This document shows positions 17,546 through 26,383 of a stretch of 64,000 bases of DNA, piece after piece. Origin of the DNA: Sphingomonas folli (lineage in GTDB: Bacteria > Pseudomonadota > Alphaproteobacteria > Sphingomonadales > Sphingomonadaceae); NCBI RefSeq assembly GCF_019429525.1, contig NZ_JAHXZL010000003.1:1-64000 (forward strand), read 5' to 3'. The position numbers were made by a program, and so were the translations under genes. The notes beneath the pieces were generated by a model that worked only from the letters and a program-made list of their open reading frames with translations, was not told the origin of the DNA and searched no databases. Each line of letters begins with the position of its first letter. The stretch's first letter is position 1.

Positions 17546-17914
17546 TTACTTCTTCTTGCCCGCGATCGGCTTCGCCTTGCCCTTGCGGGTGCGCGCGTTG
17601 GTGTGCGTGCGCTGGCCGCGGACCGGCAGGCCCTTGCGGTGACGCAGGCCGCGGTAGCAGGCGAGGTCCATCAGGCGCTTGATGTTCATCGCGGTCTCGC
17701 GACGAAGGTCACCCTCGACGGTGTAGCCGGCATCGATCGCCTCGCGGATCTGCAGGACTTCCTGATCGGTCAGGTCCTGCACGCGCCGCTCCGACGTGAT
17801 GCTCAGCTTCTCGGTGATCTCCTTGGCCTTGGCCGGACCGATGCCGTGGATATAGGTCAGCGCGATCACCACGCGCTTGTTGGTCGGGATGTTAACACCC
17901 GCGATACGTGCCAT
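17546..17914 (-). CDS. rpsM: 30S ribosomal protein S13
   Basis: A 122-residue S13 of the 30S head, which contacts the P-site tRNA through its basic tail. It starts [20 protein letters not shown], has the helix-hairpin-helix [13 protein letters not shown], and ends in the Lys-rich [12 protein letters not shown]. It is the first gene of the alpha operon, with a strong promoter about 165 bp upstream. The infA and rpmJ genes that often precede rpsM are not in this window. Confidence 0.98.
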   Translation of the reverse strand: MARIAGVNIPTNKRVVIALTYIHGIGPAKAKEITEKLSITSERRVQDLTDQEVLQIREAIDAGYTVEGDLRRETAMNIKRLMDLACYRGLRHRKGLPVRGQRTHTNARTRKGKAKPIAGKKK

Positions 17915-18078
17915 GTGCTATATGTCTCCTGTGCTCCACGGGAAGCGGCATGGCTGCACGCATCCCATCTCAACGCATTGCCTTCCGCGCTCCCGCCCCG
18001 AGTCGCTCCCCGACGAACGCAGGAAACGCGACGTGCGCACAAGTGCGACGCCGTCGAGTGGGAGGTTGGAAGGAAGGG

Positions 18079-18107
18079 CCGATAAGCGGGCGCGAACGCA
18101 CTGTCAA
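18079..18107 (-). promoter_or_regulatory. sigma-70-type promoter of the rpsM-rpsK-rpoA-rplQ operon
   Basis: On the minus strand TTGACA, a 17-nt spacer and TATCGG form an almost ideal -35/-10 pair. Transcripts would start near 18072, leaving a leader of about 158 nt before rpsM. The -35 box overlaps the stop codon of the small membrane-protein gene upstream. Confidence 0.75.
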
Positions 18108-18349
18108 GCAAGCGGTTCCGAGTCGCGTCGCGCCGCCCGCCGCAGCGCGGCCCATTTGCGCAGCGCCACGACGAACCAGGCGAGCTCGACCAGCCCGAAC
18201 GGCCACGCGCCCTGGAGGAAGCCGTACGCCGAGCCCATCAGGCAGCCCAGCGCGAACAGCAAGGTCCAGTACGGCGCCCGCTCTTCCATCATATAGCACA
18301 AGAGCATGAAGGTGACGGCGAACAGGCCGAAGAGGGTCAGGGCGTCCAT
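18104..18349 (-). CDS. small conserved membrane protein
   Basis: An 81-residue protein starting MDALTLFGLFAVTFMLLCYM, with three hydrophobic stretches (residues about 4-20, 28-46 and 50-64), then a basic tail (KWAALRRAARR). The pattern short helix, EERAPYWTLLFALGCLMGSA, GFLQGAWPFGLVEL resembles a small alphaproteobacterial membrane protein that I know only as hypothetical, so no function is assigned. The start is the ATG at 18349. It sits between adk and rpsM on the same strand as the ribosomal genes, but the rpsM operon has its own promoter. Confidence 0.75.
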   Translation of the reverse strand: MDALTLFGLFAVTFMLLCYMMEERAPYWTLLFALGCLMGSAYGFLQGAWPFGLVELAWFVVALRKWAALRRAARRDSEPLA

Positions 18350-18466
18350 GCGGCCCGGTGTGGCGCATCGCGACGCGGTCGGCCAGTCACGTCGCGCGCG
18401 TGAGACCCCGATCCGAGATCTCCGGCTCCGAACGATGATTGGGGGCCGGGCACCCGCCCGATCTCC

Positions 18467-18565
18467 GGCGTTGTCCCGACCTCGTTCTCGGGTCCACGAG
18501 TTCGCAGGTGCCGTGGCGGCCGAGTAGGCGGTGCAGCGAATCCTGACCGGAACTCGGGATGACGC
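18467..18565. repeat. dispersed TCATCCCGA-type palindromic element
   Basis: CGGCGTTGTCCCGACCTCGT and CCGGAACTCGGGATGACGCC face each other around an inner section containing GTGCCG. This matches the family at 9235-9318 and lies in the non-coding stretch upstream of the small membrane-protein gene. The remaining bases 18350-18466 show no feature. Confidence 0.6.
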
Positions 18566-18634
18566 CGCTTGGGCGTCGGATGGGGCGGCGCGCTCACCGA
18601 CGATCGCCGCGCCCATCGGCCAGAGACGCGAAGA

Positions 18635-18665
18635 GCCGGCGGAGGACAGGGAACCCTCCGCCGGC
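18635..18665. terminator. perfect 11-bp stem-loop
   Basis: GCCGGCGGAGG and CCTCCGCCGGC are perfect complements around a 9-nt loop. The stem stands about 410 bp beyond the adk stop on the minus strand and is followed there by TCTTCGCG, a poor T-run. It could end adk-side transcripts or protect RNA ends. The bases between it and the 18898 frame hold no other feature that I can support. Confidence 0.5.
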
Positions 18666-18897
18666 CTCGTCACCACCGGGAGAGAAGGTGACGAGTTCGT
18701 ATTGTCTTCGGCGATCGGGCGACGACCACCGCCGCCCGTGACGTCTCTCTAGCCCCGTCGCCGCGTCCGCAGCGTGGCAGCCGCATGAACTTTCCGTCAT
18801 GTCTGTGAAAATGCGACCGTATCGGTGCCAGTCGCCGCGCCGAGCCACGCGGCGGGCGGCGCCCGCATCTCGCGTCGCGCTTGTGCGTTCGGCCGAC

Positions 18898-19110
18898 ATG
18901 GACGAACTACAGCGGGCCTACGCCTCGATCGAGACGCCGCACCTGCGCGCCCGCGCCGCGGTGGAGGTCACGCCGGCGGGGCTGCTCGCGCTCGGCGGGA
19001 TGGTGGCGACGATCCTCGCGGGTAGCGCGGCGATCGTGCTCGCCGCGCGTCGCCCAGCCGCGCCGCCGCGACTCAGCGACCGCCGAGGATCGACTCGATC
19101 GCGGCGGTGA
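18898..19110 (+). CDS. candidate 70-residue single-span membrane protein
   Basis: The frame starts MDELQRAYASIETPHLRARA, then has a clear transmembrane segment (residues 23-48, PAGLLALGGMVATILAGSAA and on) and a basic Pro-rich tail. An amphipathic start followed by one span looks like a real protein rather than a shadow, but no Shine-Dalgarno precedes the ATG and the last 38 bp run into the 3' end of adk on the other strand. Function unknown. Confidence 0.42.
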   Translation: MDELQRAYASIETPHLRARAAVEVTPAGLLALGGMVATILAGSAAIVLAARRPAAPPRLSDRRGSTRSRR

Positions 19111-19720
19111 CCTGGCCGATCTCGGCCATGCCGTCGACGCGGCGAACGAGTCCGCGCGACTCATAGATCGGGATGATCGGCGCGGTCTTGGCGCGATACT
19201 CGGCCATGCGAGTCCGCACCGTCTGCTCGTTGTCGTCCGGCCGGCGCTTGAAGTCGCTCGCGCCGCAGACGTCACACACGCCCTCGACCTGCGGCCGCTT
19301 GAACGTGTCGTGATAGCCCGTGCCGCAGACCGCGCAGGTGAAACGCCCCACGATCCGCTCGACCAACGCGTCCTCGTCGACCTCTAGCTCGATCACATGG
19401 TCGAGCGACTGACCGCGCTCGGCCAGCAGCAGGTCGAGCGCGTCGGCCTGCGCCGCGGTGCGCGGATAACCGTCGAAGATCGCACCGCTGCCGGTGCCCG
19501 CGTCCATCCGCTCGCCGATCAGCGCGGAGACGATCGCGTCGGAGACGAGCTCGCCCGCCTCCATCACCGCCTTGGCCTGCAGGCCCACCGGCGTGCCCGC
19601 CTTCACCGCGGCGCGCAGCATGTCCCCGGTGGAGAGCTGGACCATGCCGCGCTCCTCGACGAGCCGCTGCGCCTGGGTGCCCTTGCCCGCCCCCGGCGGC
19701 CCCAGCAGAATGATGTTCAC
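19073..19720 (-). CDS. adk: adenylate kinase
   Basis: A 215-residue kinase interconverting ATP + AMP and 2 ADP. The P-loop is GPPGAGKGT (residues 7-15), the AMP site includes LSTGDMLRAA, and the lid is the long zinc type with two Cys pairs (CAVCGTGYHD and CDVCGASDF). DGYPRT is the NMP-binding motif. The start is GTG at 19720, preceded by GGGAGG. It follows secY by about 40 bp and closes the spc gene series. Confidence 0.97.
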   Translation of the reverse strand: MNIILLGPPGAGKGTQAQRLVEERGMVQLSTGDMLRAAVKAGTPVGLQAKAVMEAGELVSDAIVSALIGERMDAGTGSGAIFDGYPRTAAQADALDLLLAERGQSLDHVIELEVDEDALVERIVGRFTCAVCGTGYHDTFKRPQVEGVCDVCGASDFKRRPDDNEQTVRTRMAEYRAKTAPIIPIYESRGLVRRVDGMAEIGQVTAAIESILGGR

Positions 19721-19760
19721 GAGATAACGCCTCCCTGTCGCGTCGTCCCGCGCCCCGCGC

Positions 19761-21107
19761 TCAGCGGCGGCGCGCGCCCTTCAGTTTCGCCTTCTTGATC
19801 AGGTCGCCATACTGGTGCGCCAGCAGGTGCGACTGGATCTGGGTGACCGTGTCCATCGTCACGTTGACCACGATCAGCAGGCTGGTGCCGCCGAGATAGA
19901 AGGGGATCGACAGCGCCGACACCAGATACTCGGGGACGACGCAGATGAACGTCAGATAGGCCGCGCCGATCACCGTGATGCGGGTCAGCACATAGTCGAA
20001 ATAGCTCTCGGTGTTCTTGCCGGGGCGGATGCCGGGGATGAAGCCGCCGTAGCGCTTCAGGTTCTCCGCCGTCTCCTCCGGGTTGAACACCACCGCGGTG
20101 TAGAAGAAGGAGAAGAAGATGATGCCCGCGGCGTAGAGCGCCATGTACACTGGCGAGCCGTGCTGGAGATATTGGTTCAGCCCGATAAGGATGTCGCCGA
20201 AGCGGCTCTCGCCCGAGACGCGGTTGCCCGCGAACTGCGTGATCGTCAGCGGCAGCAGCAGCAGCGACGAGGCGAAGATCGGCGGGATCACGCCCGCGGT
20301 GTTGATCTTGAGCGGCAGATGGCTGCGATCGGCCTGCATGCCGCGCTGCGTCTGGCGCTTGGGATATTGGATCAGGATGCGGCGCTGCGCGCGCTCCATG
20401 AAACAGATCAGCAGGATGAGCCCTGCGACCACCGCGACGATCAGCACCACCGAGATCGGGTTCATCGAGCCCGAGCGCCCGCCCTCGAGCAGGTTCACCA
20501 GCGTGGTCGGCAGATGCGCGACGATGCCCGCCATGATGATCAGCGAGACGCCGTTGCCGATGCCGCGGCTGGTGATCTGCTCGCCCAGCCACATCAGGAA
20601 CATGGTGCCGCCGATCAGCGAGATCACCGCGCCGACGCGGAACACCATGCCCGGCTCGATCACCGCGCCGCCGGCCTCGAGCCCTCGTGCGATGAAATAG
20701 CCCTGCACCGCGGTCAGCGCGACCGTGCCGTAGCGGGTGTATTGGTTGAGCTTCTTGCGCCCCGACTCGCCTTCCTTCTTGATCGCGGCGAGCTGCGGGC
20801 TGAGCGAGGTGGCGAGCTGCACCACGATCGAGGCGGTGATGTACGGCATCACGCCGAGCGCGATCAGCGACGCGCGCGACAGCGACCCGCCCGAGAAGGT
20901 GTTGAAGAAGTCGAGCACGCCGCCCTTCATCCGGTCGGCGAGCACGCCGAGCTGGGTCGGGTCGATCCCGGGCAGCGGCACGTAGCTCAGCAGCCGGAAG
21001 ACGATCAGCGCACCGATCGTGAACCACAGCCTTTTCTTGAGGTCGGTCGCCTGGGCGAATTTCGCGAGGCTGATGCTCTGCGCCATCTGGTCGGCTGCGG
21101 ATGCCAT
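19761..21107 (-). CDS. secY: preprotein translocase subunit SecY
   Basis: The 448-residue channel subunit of the SecYEG translocon with about ten transmembrane spans. Diagnostic stretches are KKRLWFTIGALIVFRLLSYV, VPLPGIDP, the plug region GGSLSRASLIALGVMPYITA, and the loop MERAQRRILIQYPKRQ. ATG 21107 begins a short cytoplasmic N-terminus. A 283-bp gap to rplO contains its own promoter-like sequence (21167-21195), so secY-adk may be expressed separately from the ribosomal genes. Confidence 0.97.
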   Translation of the reverse strand: MASAADQMAQSISLAKFAQATDLKKRLWFTIGALIVFRLLSYVPLPGIDPTQLGVLADRMKGGVLDFFNTFSGGSLSRASLIALGVMPYITASIVVQLATSLSPQLAAIKKEGESGRKKLNQYTRYGTVALTAVQGYFIARGLEAGGAVIEPGMVFRVGAVISLIGGTMFLMWLGEQITSRGIGNGVSLIIMAGIVAHLPTTLVNLLEGGRSGSMNPISVVLIVAVVAGLILLICFMERAQRRILIQYPKRQTQRGMQADRSHLPLKINTAGVIPPIFASSLLLLPLTITQFAGNRVSGESRFGDILIGLNQYLQHGSPVYMALYAAGIIFFSFFYTAVVFNPEETAENLKRYGGFIPGIRPGKNTESYFDYVLTRITVIGAAYLTFICVVPEYLVSALSIPFYLGGTSLLIVVNVTMDTVTQIQSHLLAHQYGDLIKKAKLKGARRR

Positions 21108-21166
21108 CGTGTCGGTGTATCCTGGAAACGAAGAACGGCGGGATGCGTTTGTACCGCCCCGCCGCT

Positions 21167-21195
21167 CATATAGGCGCAAGAGGCGCCTTGTCTAA
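21167..21195 (-). promoter_or_regulatory. candidate internal promoter for secY-adk
   Basis: On the minus strand TTAGAC, a 17-nt spacer and TATATG lie about 60-90 bp upstream of the secY ATG, within an unusually long gap after rplO. The -10 is close to consensus and the -35 weaker. Confidence 0.5.
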
Positions 21196-21355
21196 CCCGG
21201 GACGGCGGAAGCACGGCATTTAGGCGAGCGCCCTCCAGCCCCTGCCCGTCACATCGGCACCTGTTCCGGCGTCCGCCGCGCCCTCCAACCCTCGATCGAG
21301 GATGCGCGGCGCGGTAGACCGGGGACAGCTTCGGTAAGACGGTGCGGGCGGGTCA

Positions 21356-21383
21356 CCGGCGCGCGACCCAGGCCGCGCGCCGG
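21356..21383 (-). terminator. stem-loop after rplO
   Basis: CCGGCGCGCG and CGCGCGCCGG pair perfectly over 10 bp around an 8-nt loop, 8 bp past the rplO stop. There is no T-run, so it may act as a processing or pausing structure rather than a full terminator before the secY promoter. Confidence 0.45.
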
Positions 21384-21390
21384 GGGCGAC

Positions 21391-21921
21391 TTACGCCTGC
21401 TGCGCCTGCTTGCGCGCGGCCTGGGCGGTGCGGTGCTTGGCCTTGTGCTTGTCAGCCGCCGGGACGACCTCGGGCACGGTGACCGAGCCGCCGAGCTTCT
21501 CGACCGCCTCGCGCGCCGACGCCGACACGCCCGCGACGGTGAAGTTCAGCTTGGTGGTCAGCTCGCCCTTGCCGAGCAGGCGGACGCCGTCCTTGCCCCC
21601 GCGCGCCAGGCCGGCCGCCTTGAGCGCGGCGTGATCCAGGTCGGTGCCGGTCAGCTTGCCCGACTCGATCGCCTTCTGGATCTCGCCGAGGTTCACCGTG
21701 GCATAATCCTTGGCGAAGATGTTGTTGAAGCCGCGCTTCGGCAGCCGCATGTGGAGCGGCATCTGGCCGCCCTCGAAGCCGGCGATGCTGACGCCCTCGC
21801 GGCTCTTCTGGCCCTTCTGGCCGCGCCCGGCGGTCTTGCCCTTGCCCGAGCCGATGCCGCGGCCGACACGGATCTTGCGGTGGCGGGCGCCTTCGTTGTC
21901 GCGGAGTTCGTTGAGCTTCAT
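21391..21921 (-). CDS. rplO: 50S ribosomal protein L15
   Basis: A 176-residue L15, starting [20 protein letters not shown] with the Gly/Lys-rich extended arm [20 protein letters not shown]. The globular part has [17 protein letters not shown]. About 30 residues of Lys/Ala/Gln-rich tail exceed E. coli L15. ATG 21921 is the family start. It follows rpmD after 95 bp. Confidence 0.97.
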   Translation of the reverse strand: MKLNELRDNEGARHRKIRVGRGIGSGKGKTAGRGQKGQKSREGVSIAGFEGGQMPLHMRLPKRGFNNIFAKDYATVNLGEIQKAIESGKLTGTDLDHAALKAAGLARGGKDGVRLLGKGELTTKLNFTVAGVSASAREAVEKLGGSVTVPEVVPAADKHKAKHRTAQAARKQAQQA

Positions 21922-22016
21922 GATATGCACTCGCTTTCGCTTCTGTCGCGCTGGAAAATAGGAAGGGGGCCGACTAGCCCCCTTCCCTCGTCTTGTCACT
22001 AGTCAGGTGGGGCGGC

Positions 22017-22196
22017 TCAGCCCTCGACCACCTCGACCATGTGCTGCACCTTGCGGATCATGCCGCGCACCTCGGGGCTGTCCTGCAGCTCCGCGACGCG
22101 GTGCATCTTGTTGAGGCCCAGGCCGACGAGCGTCGCGCGCTGGTCCTTGGTCCGCCGGATCGGCGAGCCGGTCTGCTTCACCTTGATCGTCGCCAT
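22017..22196 (-). CDS. rpmD: 50S ribosomal protein L30
   Basis: A 59-residue L30 ([20 protein letters not shown], then [13 protein letters not shown]). The ATG at 22196 is preceded by GGAG eight bases upstream; a GTG at 22205 overlapping the rpsE stop would add three residues. It lies between rpsE and rplO as usual. Confidence 0.95.
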   Translation of the reverse strand: MATIKVKQTGSPIRRTKDQRATLVGLGLNKMHRVAELQDSPEVRGMIRKVQHMVEVVEG

Positions 22197-22201
22197 GTCG
22201 C

Positions 22202-22954
22202 TCACTCCACCACTGCCGCGGCATCCGCCTCGGCGGTCGCCGCGTCCGCGCCGTGCGCGCGGCCGAGCAGGTCGGCGATCTTCTTGCCGCGACGCTGCGC
22301 CACCGACTTCGGCGACGTCTGCGTGCCCAGCGCCTCGAAGGTCGCGCGGATCATGTTGTACGGGTTCGAGGTGCCGACCGACTTGGTCACCACGTCGGCG
22401 ACGCCGAGGCTCTCGAACACCGCGCGCATCGGACCGCCGGCGATGATGCCGGTGCCCTGCGGCGCCGAGCGCAGCGTCACGCGACCCGCGCCGAAGTGGC
22501 CGTTGCCGTCGTGGTGCAGCGTGCGCCCCTCCTTGAGCGGGACGCGGACCATCTTCTTCTTGGCCGCGGCGGTCGCCTTGGAGATCGCCTCGGGGACCTC
22601 GCGCGCCTTGCCGTGACCGAAGCCGACGCGGCCCTTGCCGTCGCCCACCACGACCAGCGCCGCGAAGCCGAAGCGCTTGCCGCCCTTCACCGTCTTCGAG
22701 ACGCGGTTGATGTGGACGAGCTTCTCGATCAGCTCCTCGCCGCCGTCGTCGTTGTTGCGCCGGTCGTCGCGTCGGCCGCCGCGGCCGCCGTCACGCCCAC
22801 CGCGCCCACCGCGGTCGTTGCCGCCGCGGCCACCGCCGCCGCCACGGCCGCCACGCGCGCCGCGCGGGGGGCCATTGTCCTGCGGGGCGGCCTGCGCCGG
22901 TGCCGCATTGGCCTCGGCCTCGGGCGCCTGCGTCTGCTGGTTCTCGTCAGCCAT
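22202..22954 (-). CDS. rpsE: 30S ribosomal protein S5 with a long Arg/Gly-rich N-terminal extension
   Basis: S5 governs decoding fidelity at the mRNA entry side of the 30S. The conserved part starts near residue 74 ([20 protein letters not shown]) and includes [18 protein letters not shown] and [15 protein letters not shown]. The 250 residues exceed the roughly 167 of E. coli because of about 70 residues in front: an acidic/Ala/Gln-rich start ([20 protein letters not shown]), then RGG-type repeats ([19 protein letters not shown]). RGG tracts commonly bind RNA. The ATG at 22954 lies 4 bp after rplR. Confidence 0.96.
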   Translation of the reverse strand: MADENQQTQAPEAEANAAPAQAAPQDNGPPRGARGGRGGGGGRGGNDRGGRGGRDGGRGGRRDDRRNNDDGGEELIEKLVHINRVSKTVKGGKRFGFAALVVVGDGKGRVGFGHGKAREVPEAISKATAAAKKKMVRVPLKEGRTLHHDGNGHFGAGRVTLRSAPQGTGIIAGGPMRAVFESLGVADVVTKSVGTSNPYNMIRATFEALGTQTSPKSVAQRRGKKIADLLGRAHGADAATAEADAAAVVE

Positions 22955-22957
22955 GTC

Positions 22958-23308
22958 TTAGAACTCCAGTCCGGCTTCGCGCGCGGCCTCGGCCAGCGCC
23001 TTCACCCGGCCGTGAAAGAGGAAGCCGCCGCGGTCGAACACGACCTGCGTGACACCGGCGGCCTTGGCCGCCTCGGCGACGCGCTTGCCCACCTCGGTCG
23101 CGGCCGCGACGGTCGCGGTCTTGCCGTCATGTCCCGCCAGCGTCGAGGCCGAGGCCACGGTGTGGCCGGCGGCGTCGTCGATCACCTGGGCATAGATGTG
23201 CTTGCCCGAGCGATGGACCGACAGGCGCGGACGCGTGCCGGCACGAGCGCGCAGCGCGGTGCGGTTGCGGCGACGCCGCTTGTCGAAAAGCGAAAGACCC
23301 TTGGTCAC
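22958..23308 (-). CDS. rplR: 50S ribosomal protein L18
   Basis: A 116-residue L18 that binds 5S rRNA. It shows [32 protein letters not shown] and the C-terminal [20 protein letters not shown]. The start is GTG at 23308, overlapping the rplF stop as GTGA, so translation is coupled to rplF. Confidence 0.97.
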   Translation of the reverse strand: MTKGLSLFDKRRRRNRTALRARAGTRPRLSVHRSGKHIYAQVIDDAAGHTVASASTLAGHDGKTATVAAATEVGKRVAEAAKAAGVTQVVFDRGGFLFHGRVKALAEAAREAGLEF

Positions 23309-23838
23309 TTCTTCTTCCCTTCCTTACGGAAGATATACTCGCCGTCGTACTTGATGCCCTTGCCCTTGTACGGCTCGGGCTTACGCCAGCGGCGGATCTC
23401 GGCGGCCAGCTGGCCGACGCGCTGCTTGTCCGCACCGCTGATCTCGACGGTGGTCGCGTCCGGCGTCTTCACCTCGATGCCCTCGGGCACCTCGATGTTG
23501 ACGTCGTGGCTGTAGCCGAGCTGCAGGCGCAGGTTGCGCCCCTGCGCCGCGGCGCGATAGCCCACGCCGGTGATCAGCAGCTTCTTGGTGAAGCCCTCGG
23601 TCACGCCGGTGACGAGGTTCTGTACCAGCGTCCGCTGCATGCCCCAGAAAGCGCGCGCGCGCTTGGTCTCGTTGGCCGGCTGCACGCCGATCGAGTCACC
23701 CTGCACGTCGTAGCTGATCAGGTCCGACAGCGGCATGGTCAGCGTGCCCTTGGGGCCCTTGACCGACAGCTCGTTGCCGTTGCGGGTGGCGGTGACACCC
23801 GACGGGATCGGGACCGCTTTCTTGCCGATGCGGCTCAT
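23305..23838 (-). CDS. rplF: 50S ribosomal protein L6
   Basis: A 177-residue L6 near the factor-binding centre of the 50S. It starts [20 protein letters not shown], contains [17 protein letters not shown], and ends with the [19 protein letters not shown] motif typical of the C-terminus. It begins at the last base of the rpsH stop codon and overlaps rplR by 4 bp. Confidence 0.98.
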   Translation of the reverse strand: MSRIGKKAVPIPSGVTATRNGNELSVKGPKGTLTMPLSDLISYDVQGDSIGVQPANETKRARAFWGMQRTLVQNLVTGVTEGFTKKLLITGVGYRAAAQGRNLRLQLGYSHDVNIEVPEGIEVKTPDATTVEISGADKQRVGQLAAEIRRWRKPEPYKGKGIKYDGEYIFRKEGKKK

Positions 23839-24248
23839 CAGAACACCTCCGCCAGCACTTCGCCGCCGACGTTCTGCTCGCGCGCCTCGGCGTCCGACAG
23901 AACGCCCTTCGGCGTCGACACGATCGTGATGCCCAGGCCGTTCATCACGCGCGGCAGCTCGGTGGCGCCGGAGTAGATGCGACGGCCCGGCTTCGAGACG
24001 CGCGCGACATGCTTAATCGCCGGCTGACCCTCGAAATACTTGAGCTCGATGCGCACGCCCTTGGTGGACGCGCCCTTGCCGAGCGCGAGCTCCTCCTCGG
24101 AATAGCCGCGGATGTAGCCCTCGCGCTGGAGCACGTCGAGCACGCGGACGCGCAGCTTCGACGCGGGCGACAGCACGCTGTCCTTGCGCGCGCGCTGGCC
24201 GTTGCGGATGCGGGTGAGCAGGTCACCCAGGGGATCGGTCACTGCCAT
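23838..24248 (-). CDS. rpsH: 30S ribosomal protein S8
   Basis: A 136-residue S8, the central-domain 16S rRNA binder and, in E. coli, the translational repressor of the spc operon. [20 protein letters not shown] starts it, and [20 protein letters not shown] near the end is the signature. It lies 9 bp after rpsN. Whether it feeds back on an mRNA structure here cannot be seen. Confidence 0.98.
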   Translation of the reverse strand: MAVTDPLGDLLTRIRNGQRARKDSVLSPASKLRVRVLDVLQREGYIRGYSEEELALGKGASTKGVRIELKYFEGQPAIKHVARVSKPGRRIYSGATELPRVMNGLGITIVSTPKGVLSDAEAREQNVGGEVLAEVF

Positions 24249-24257
24249 CGTACGTCC

Positions 24258-24563
24258 TTACCAGCTCGACTTGGTGAGACCCGGGATCAGGCCCTTGTTG
24301 GCCAGATCGCGCAGCATCACACGGGCAAGCCCGAACTTGCGGTAGTAAGCACGCGGACGACCGGTCAGCGCGCAGCGGTTGCGGATCCGCGTCGGGTTGG
24401 CGTTGCGGGGCAGCTCGGCCATCTTCAGCCGCGCGATGAGACGCTCGGTCTCGTCGAGCGACTGGTCGTTCGCGATTGCCTTAAGCTTCGCCAGCTTGGG
24501 CGCATATTGCGCCACCAGCTTCTTGCGACGCTCGTTCTTGTTCACGGAACTCAGTTTCGCCAT
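24258..24563 (-). CDS. rpsN: 30S ribosomal protein S14
   Basis: A 101-residue S14 of the long, zinc-free form. It contains the block [20 protein letters not shown] and ends [15 protein letters not shown], without the CxxC pairs of the short zinc form. It lies between rplE and rpsH in standard order. Confidence 0.98.
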   Translation of the reverse strand: MAKLSSVNKNERRKKLVAQYAPKLAKLKAIANDQSLDETERLIARLKMAELPRNANPTRIRNRCALTGRPRAYYRKFGLARVMLRDLANKGLIPGLTKSSW

Positions 24564-24598
24564 GGACTTAAGCTCTCTTTATCAGACCAGCGAGGCGG

Positions 24599-25198
24599 TC
24601 ATGCCGCCTTCTTCGCGTCGGTCGTTTCTTCCTCGCCAGTGGACTCCGGCGGGAACGGGAAGCCGAACAGACGGAGCAGCTCGCGCGCCTCGTCGTCGCT
24701 CTTCGCGGTCGTGGTCACGATCACGTCCATGCCGCGCACCTTGTCGATGCGGTCATAGTTGATCTCCGGGAACACGATCTGCTCCTTGATGCCGCAGGCA
24801 TAGTTGCCGCGGCCGTCGAAGCTCTTCGGGTTCAGCCCGCGGAAATCGCGGACGCGCGGGAGCGCGATGGTGATGAAGCGGTCGAGGAACTCGTACATGC
24901 GCTCGCGGCGAAGGGTGACCTTCACGCCGATCGGCATGCCCTCGCGCAGCTTGAACTGCGCGATCGACTTCTTCGCCTTGGTGACGACGGGCTTCTGACC
25001 CGCGATCAGCTCCATCTCCGAAGCGGCCTGGTCGACGCGCTTCTTGTCCTGGGTCGCCTCGCCGACGCCCATGTTGAGCACGATCTTGTCGATCCGCGGG
25101 ATCTCGTTGACGTTCTTGTAACCGAACTTCTCGGTCATCGCCGCGACGATGCGATCCTCGTAGATCGCCTTCATGCGGGGCTTGTAGGCATCAGCCAT
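24599..25198 (-). CDS. rplE: 50S ribosomal protein L5
   Basis: A 199-residue L5 that binds 5S rRNA and contacts P-site tRNA. It contains [40 protein letters not shown] and [20 protein letters not shown]. About 15 residues of acidic/Lys tail ([14 protein letters not shown]) are extra. ATG 25198 overlaps the rplX end by 8 bp; longer frames upstream only mirror rplX. Confidence 0.97.
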   Translation of the reverse strand: MADAYKPRMKAIYEDRIVAAMTEKFGYKNVNEIPRIDKIVLNMGVGEATQDKKRVDQAASEMELIAGQKPVVTKAKKSIAQFKLREGMPIGVKVTLRRERMYEFLDRFITIALPRVRDFRGLNPKSFDGRGNYACGIKEQIVFPEINYDRIDKVRGMDVIVTTTAKSDDEARELLRLFGFPFPPESTGEEETTDAKKAA

Positions 25199-25508
25199 CG
25201 ATCTTCTCCCCCGTCTTGACGGCGACGCGGACCTTCTTGCCGTCCTGCGTCTCGAAGCGGACTCGGGTCGGCTTGCCGTCGGCGGTGACATGCGCCACCT
25301 TCGACACGTGCAGCGGCGCCTCGATGCGCTCGAGCCCGCCCTGCGGGTTCGCCTGCGTCGGCTTGCGGTGACGGGTGGCGACGTTGACGCCGCCGACGAT
25401 CACCTTGCTATCCTTCGGCATCGACTGGGTGACCGTGCCGGTCTTGCCCTTGTCCTTGCCGGACAGGACGATGACCTGATCGCCCTTCCTGATCTTCGCG
25501 GCCGCCAT
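25191..25508 (-). CDS. rplX: 50S ribosomal protein L24
   Basis: A 105-residue L24, an early assembly initiator protein. The KOW motif [20 protein letters not shown] lies at residues 6-25, and [19 protein letters not shown] follows. The ATG at 25508 overlaps the rplN stop by one base, which fixes the start and implies coupling. Confidence 0.97.
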   Translation of the reverse strand: MAAAKIRKGDQVIVLSGKDKGKTGTVTQSMPKDSKVIVGGVNVATRHRKPTQANPQGGLERIEAPLHVSKVAHVTADGKPTRVRFETQDGKKVRVAVKTGEKIDG

Positions 25509-25876
25509 CACAGCACCTCCGGCGCGAGGCTGATGATCTTCATGTGCTTCTTGCCGCGCAGCTCGCGCACGACCGGGCCGAAGATACGGGTGCCGATCGG
25601 CTCCTCGTTCTTGTTGACCAGCACCGCGGCGTTGCCGTCGAAGCGGATCACCGAGCCGTCGGCGCGGCGGATGTCCTTGGCGGTGCGCACGATCACCGCG
25701 CGGTGAACGTCGCCCTTCTTCACGCGGCCCCGCGGCTGCGCTTCCTTGACGCTGACGACGATGATGTCGCCGACGCCGGCCGTGCGGCGCTTGGACCCCC
25801 CAAGCACCTTGATGCACTGCACCCGCTTCGCGCCGCTGTTGTCAGCGACGTCGAGATTGGACTGCATCTGGATCAT
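25508..25876 (-). CDS. rplN: 50S ribosomal protein L14
   Basis: A 122-residue L14 at the subunit interface. It starts [20 protein letters not shown] and contains [20 protein letters not shown] and [20 protein letters not shown]. It is the first gene after the S10/spc boundary, where a terminator-like hairpin and a promoter-like pair overlap upstream (25926-26001). Confidence 0.98.
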   Translation of the reverse strand: MIQMQSNLDVADNSGAKRVQCIKVLGGSKRRTAGVGDIIVVSVKEAQPRGRVKKGDVHRAVIVRTAKDIRRADGSVIRFDGNAAVLVNKNEEPIGTRIFGPVVRELRGKKHMKIISLAPEVL

Positions 25877-25925
25877 CGATCCGCTTCCTTCTCGCCTTGG
25901 GGTGGATACCGACCCAGCCCCGCCT

Positions 25926-25966
25926 AAAAAAACGACCCCCGGCGGGCGCGTACGCCGGCCGAGGGG
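25926..25966 (-). terminator. intrinsic terminator at the S10/spc operon boundary
   Basis: On the minus strand CCCCTCGGCCGGCG and CGCCCGCCGGGGG pair around a TACG loop (one bulge, one mismatch), then GTCG and seven consecutive T. It lies about 130 bp past rpsQ and 49 bp before rplN. It should stop S10-operon transcripts, or act as an attenuator for transcripts starting at the promoter-like pair just upstream. Confidence 0.82.
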
Positions 25967-25972
25967 AGCGGC

Positions 25973-26001
25973 CGGTTAGCCGCTCCGCGGGCGAAAGGCA
26001 A
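25973..26001 (-). promoter_or_regulatory. candidate spc operon promoter overlapping the terminator
   Basis: On the minus strand TTGCCT, a 17-nt spacer and TAACCG lie directly before the terminator hairpin. The -10 lies in the loop of a separate perfect dyad (GAGCGGC-CGGTTA-GCCGCTC, 25966-25985). Transcripts would begin at or within the terminator stem, so the 5' end of the rplN mRNA would carry or lack the stem depending on the start site. Confidence 0.45.
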
Positions 26002-26097
26002 GTGCCCTGACCCCGCGTCTTCCCACCGGGCTCGGCTGGTCTCCGCGGCCAGGCCGCGGACCCTTCCCGAAACGCCGGCGGGCGCGCTCACCGACGC

Positions 26098-26370
26098 TTA
26101 CGCGTCGACGTCGACCCGCTCGGGCGCGACATGCGTGTTCACGCGGTCAACGACCTTCCAGGTCTTCAGCTTGGAGATCGGCGCGGTCTCTTCGATGCGC
26201 ACGGTCTCGCCCTGCTTATACTCGTTCGCCTCGTCGTGGGCGTGGTACTTCTTCGAGCGACGGATGATCTTGCCGTAGAGCGGGTGCTTCACCTTGCGCT
26301 CCACGTTGACGATCACCGTCTTCTCGCCCTTGTCGGAGACGATCACTCCGGTCAGCACGCGCTTCGGCAT
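26098..26370 (-). CDS. rpsQ: 30S ribosomal protein S17
   Basis: A 90-residue S17 that stabilises 16S rRNA. It starts [20 protein letters not shown] and contains [20 protein letters not shown] and [18 protein letters not shown]. It is the last gene of the S10 unit before the terminator. The bases 25986-26097 after it show GC-rich dyads but no gene. Confidence 0.98.
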   Translation of the reverse strand: MPKRVLTGVIVSDKGEKTVIVNVERKVKHPLYGKIIRRSKKYHAHDEANEYKQGETVRIEETAPISKLKTWKVVDRVNTHVAPERVDVDA

Positions 26371-26383
26371 GTGCGTCGTCCTC

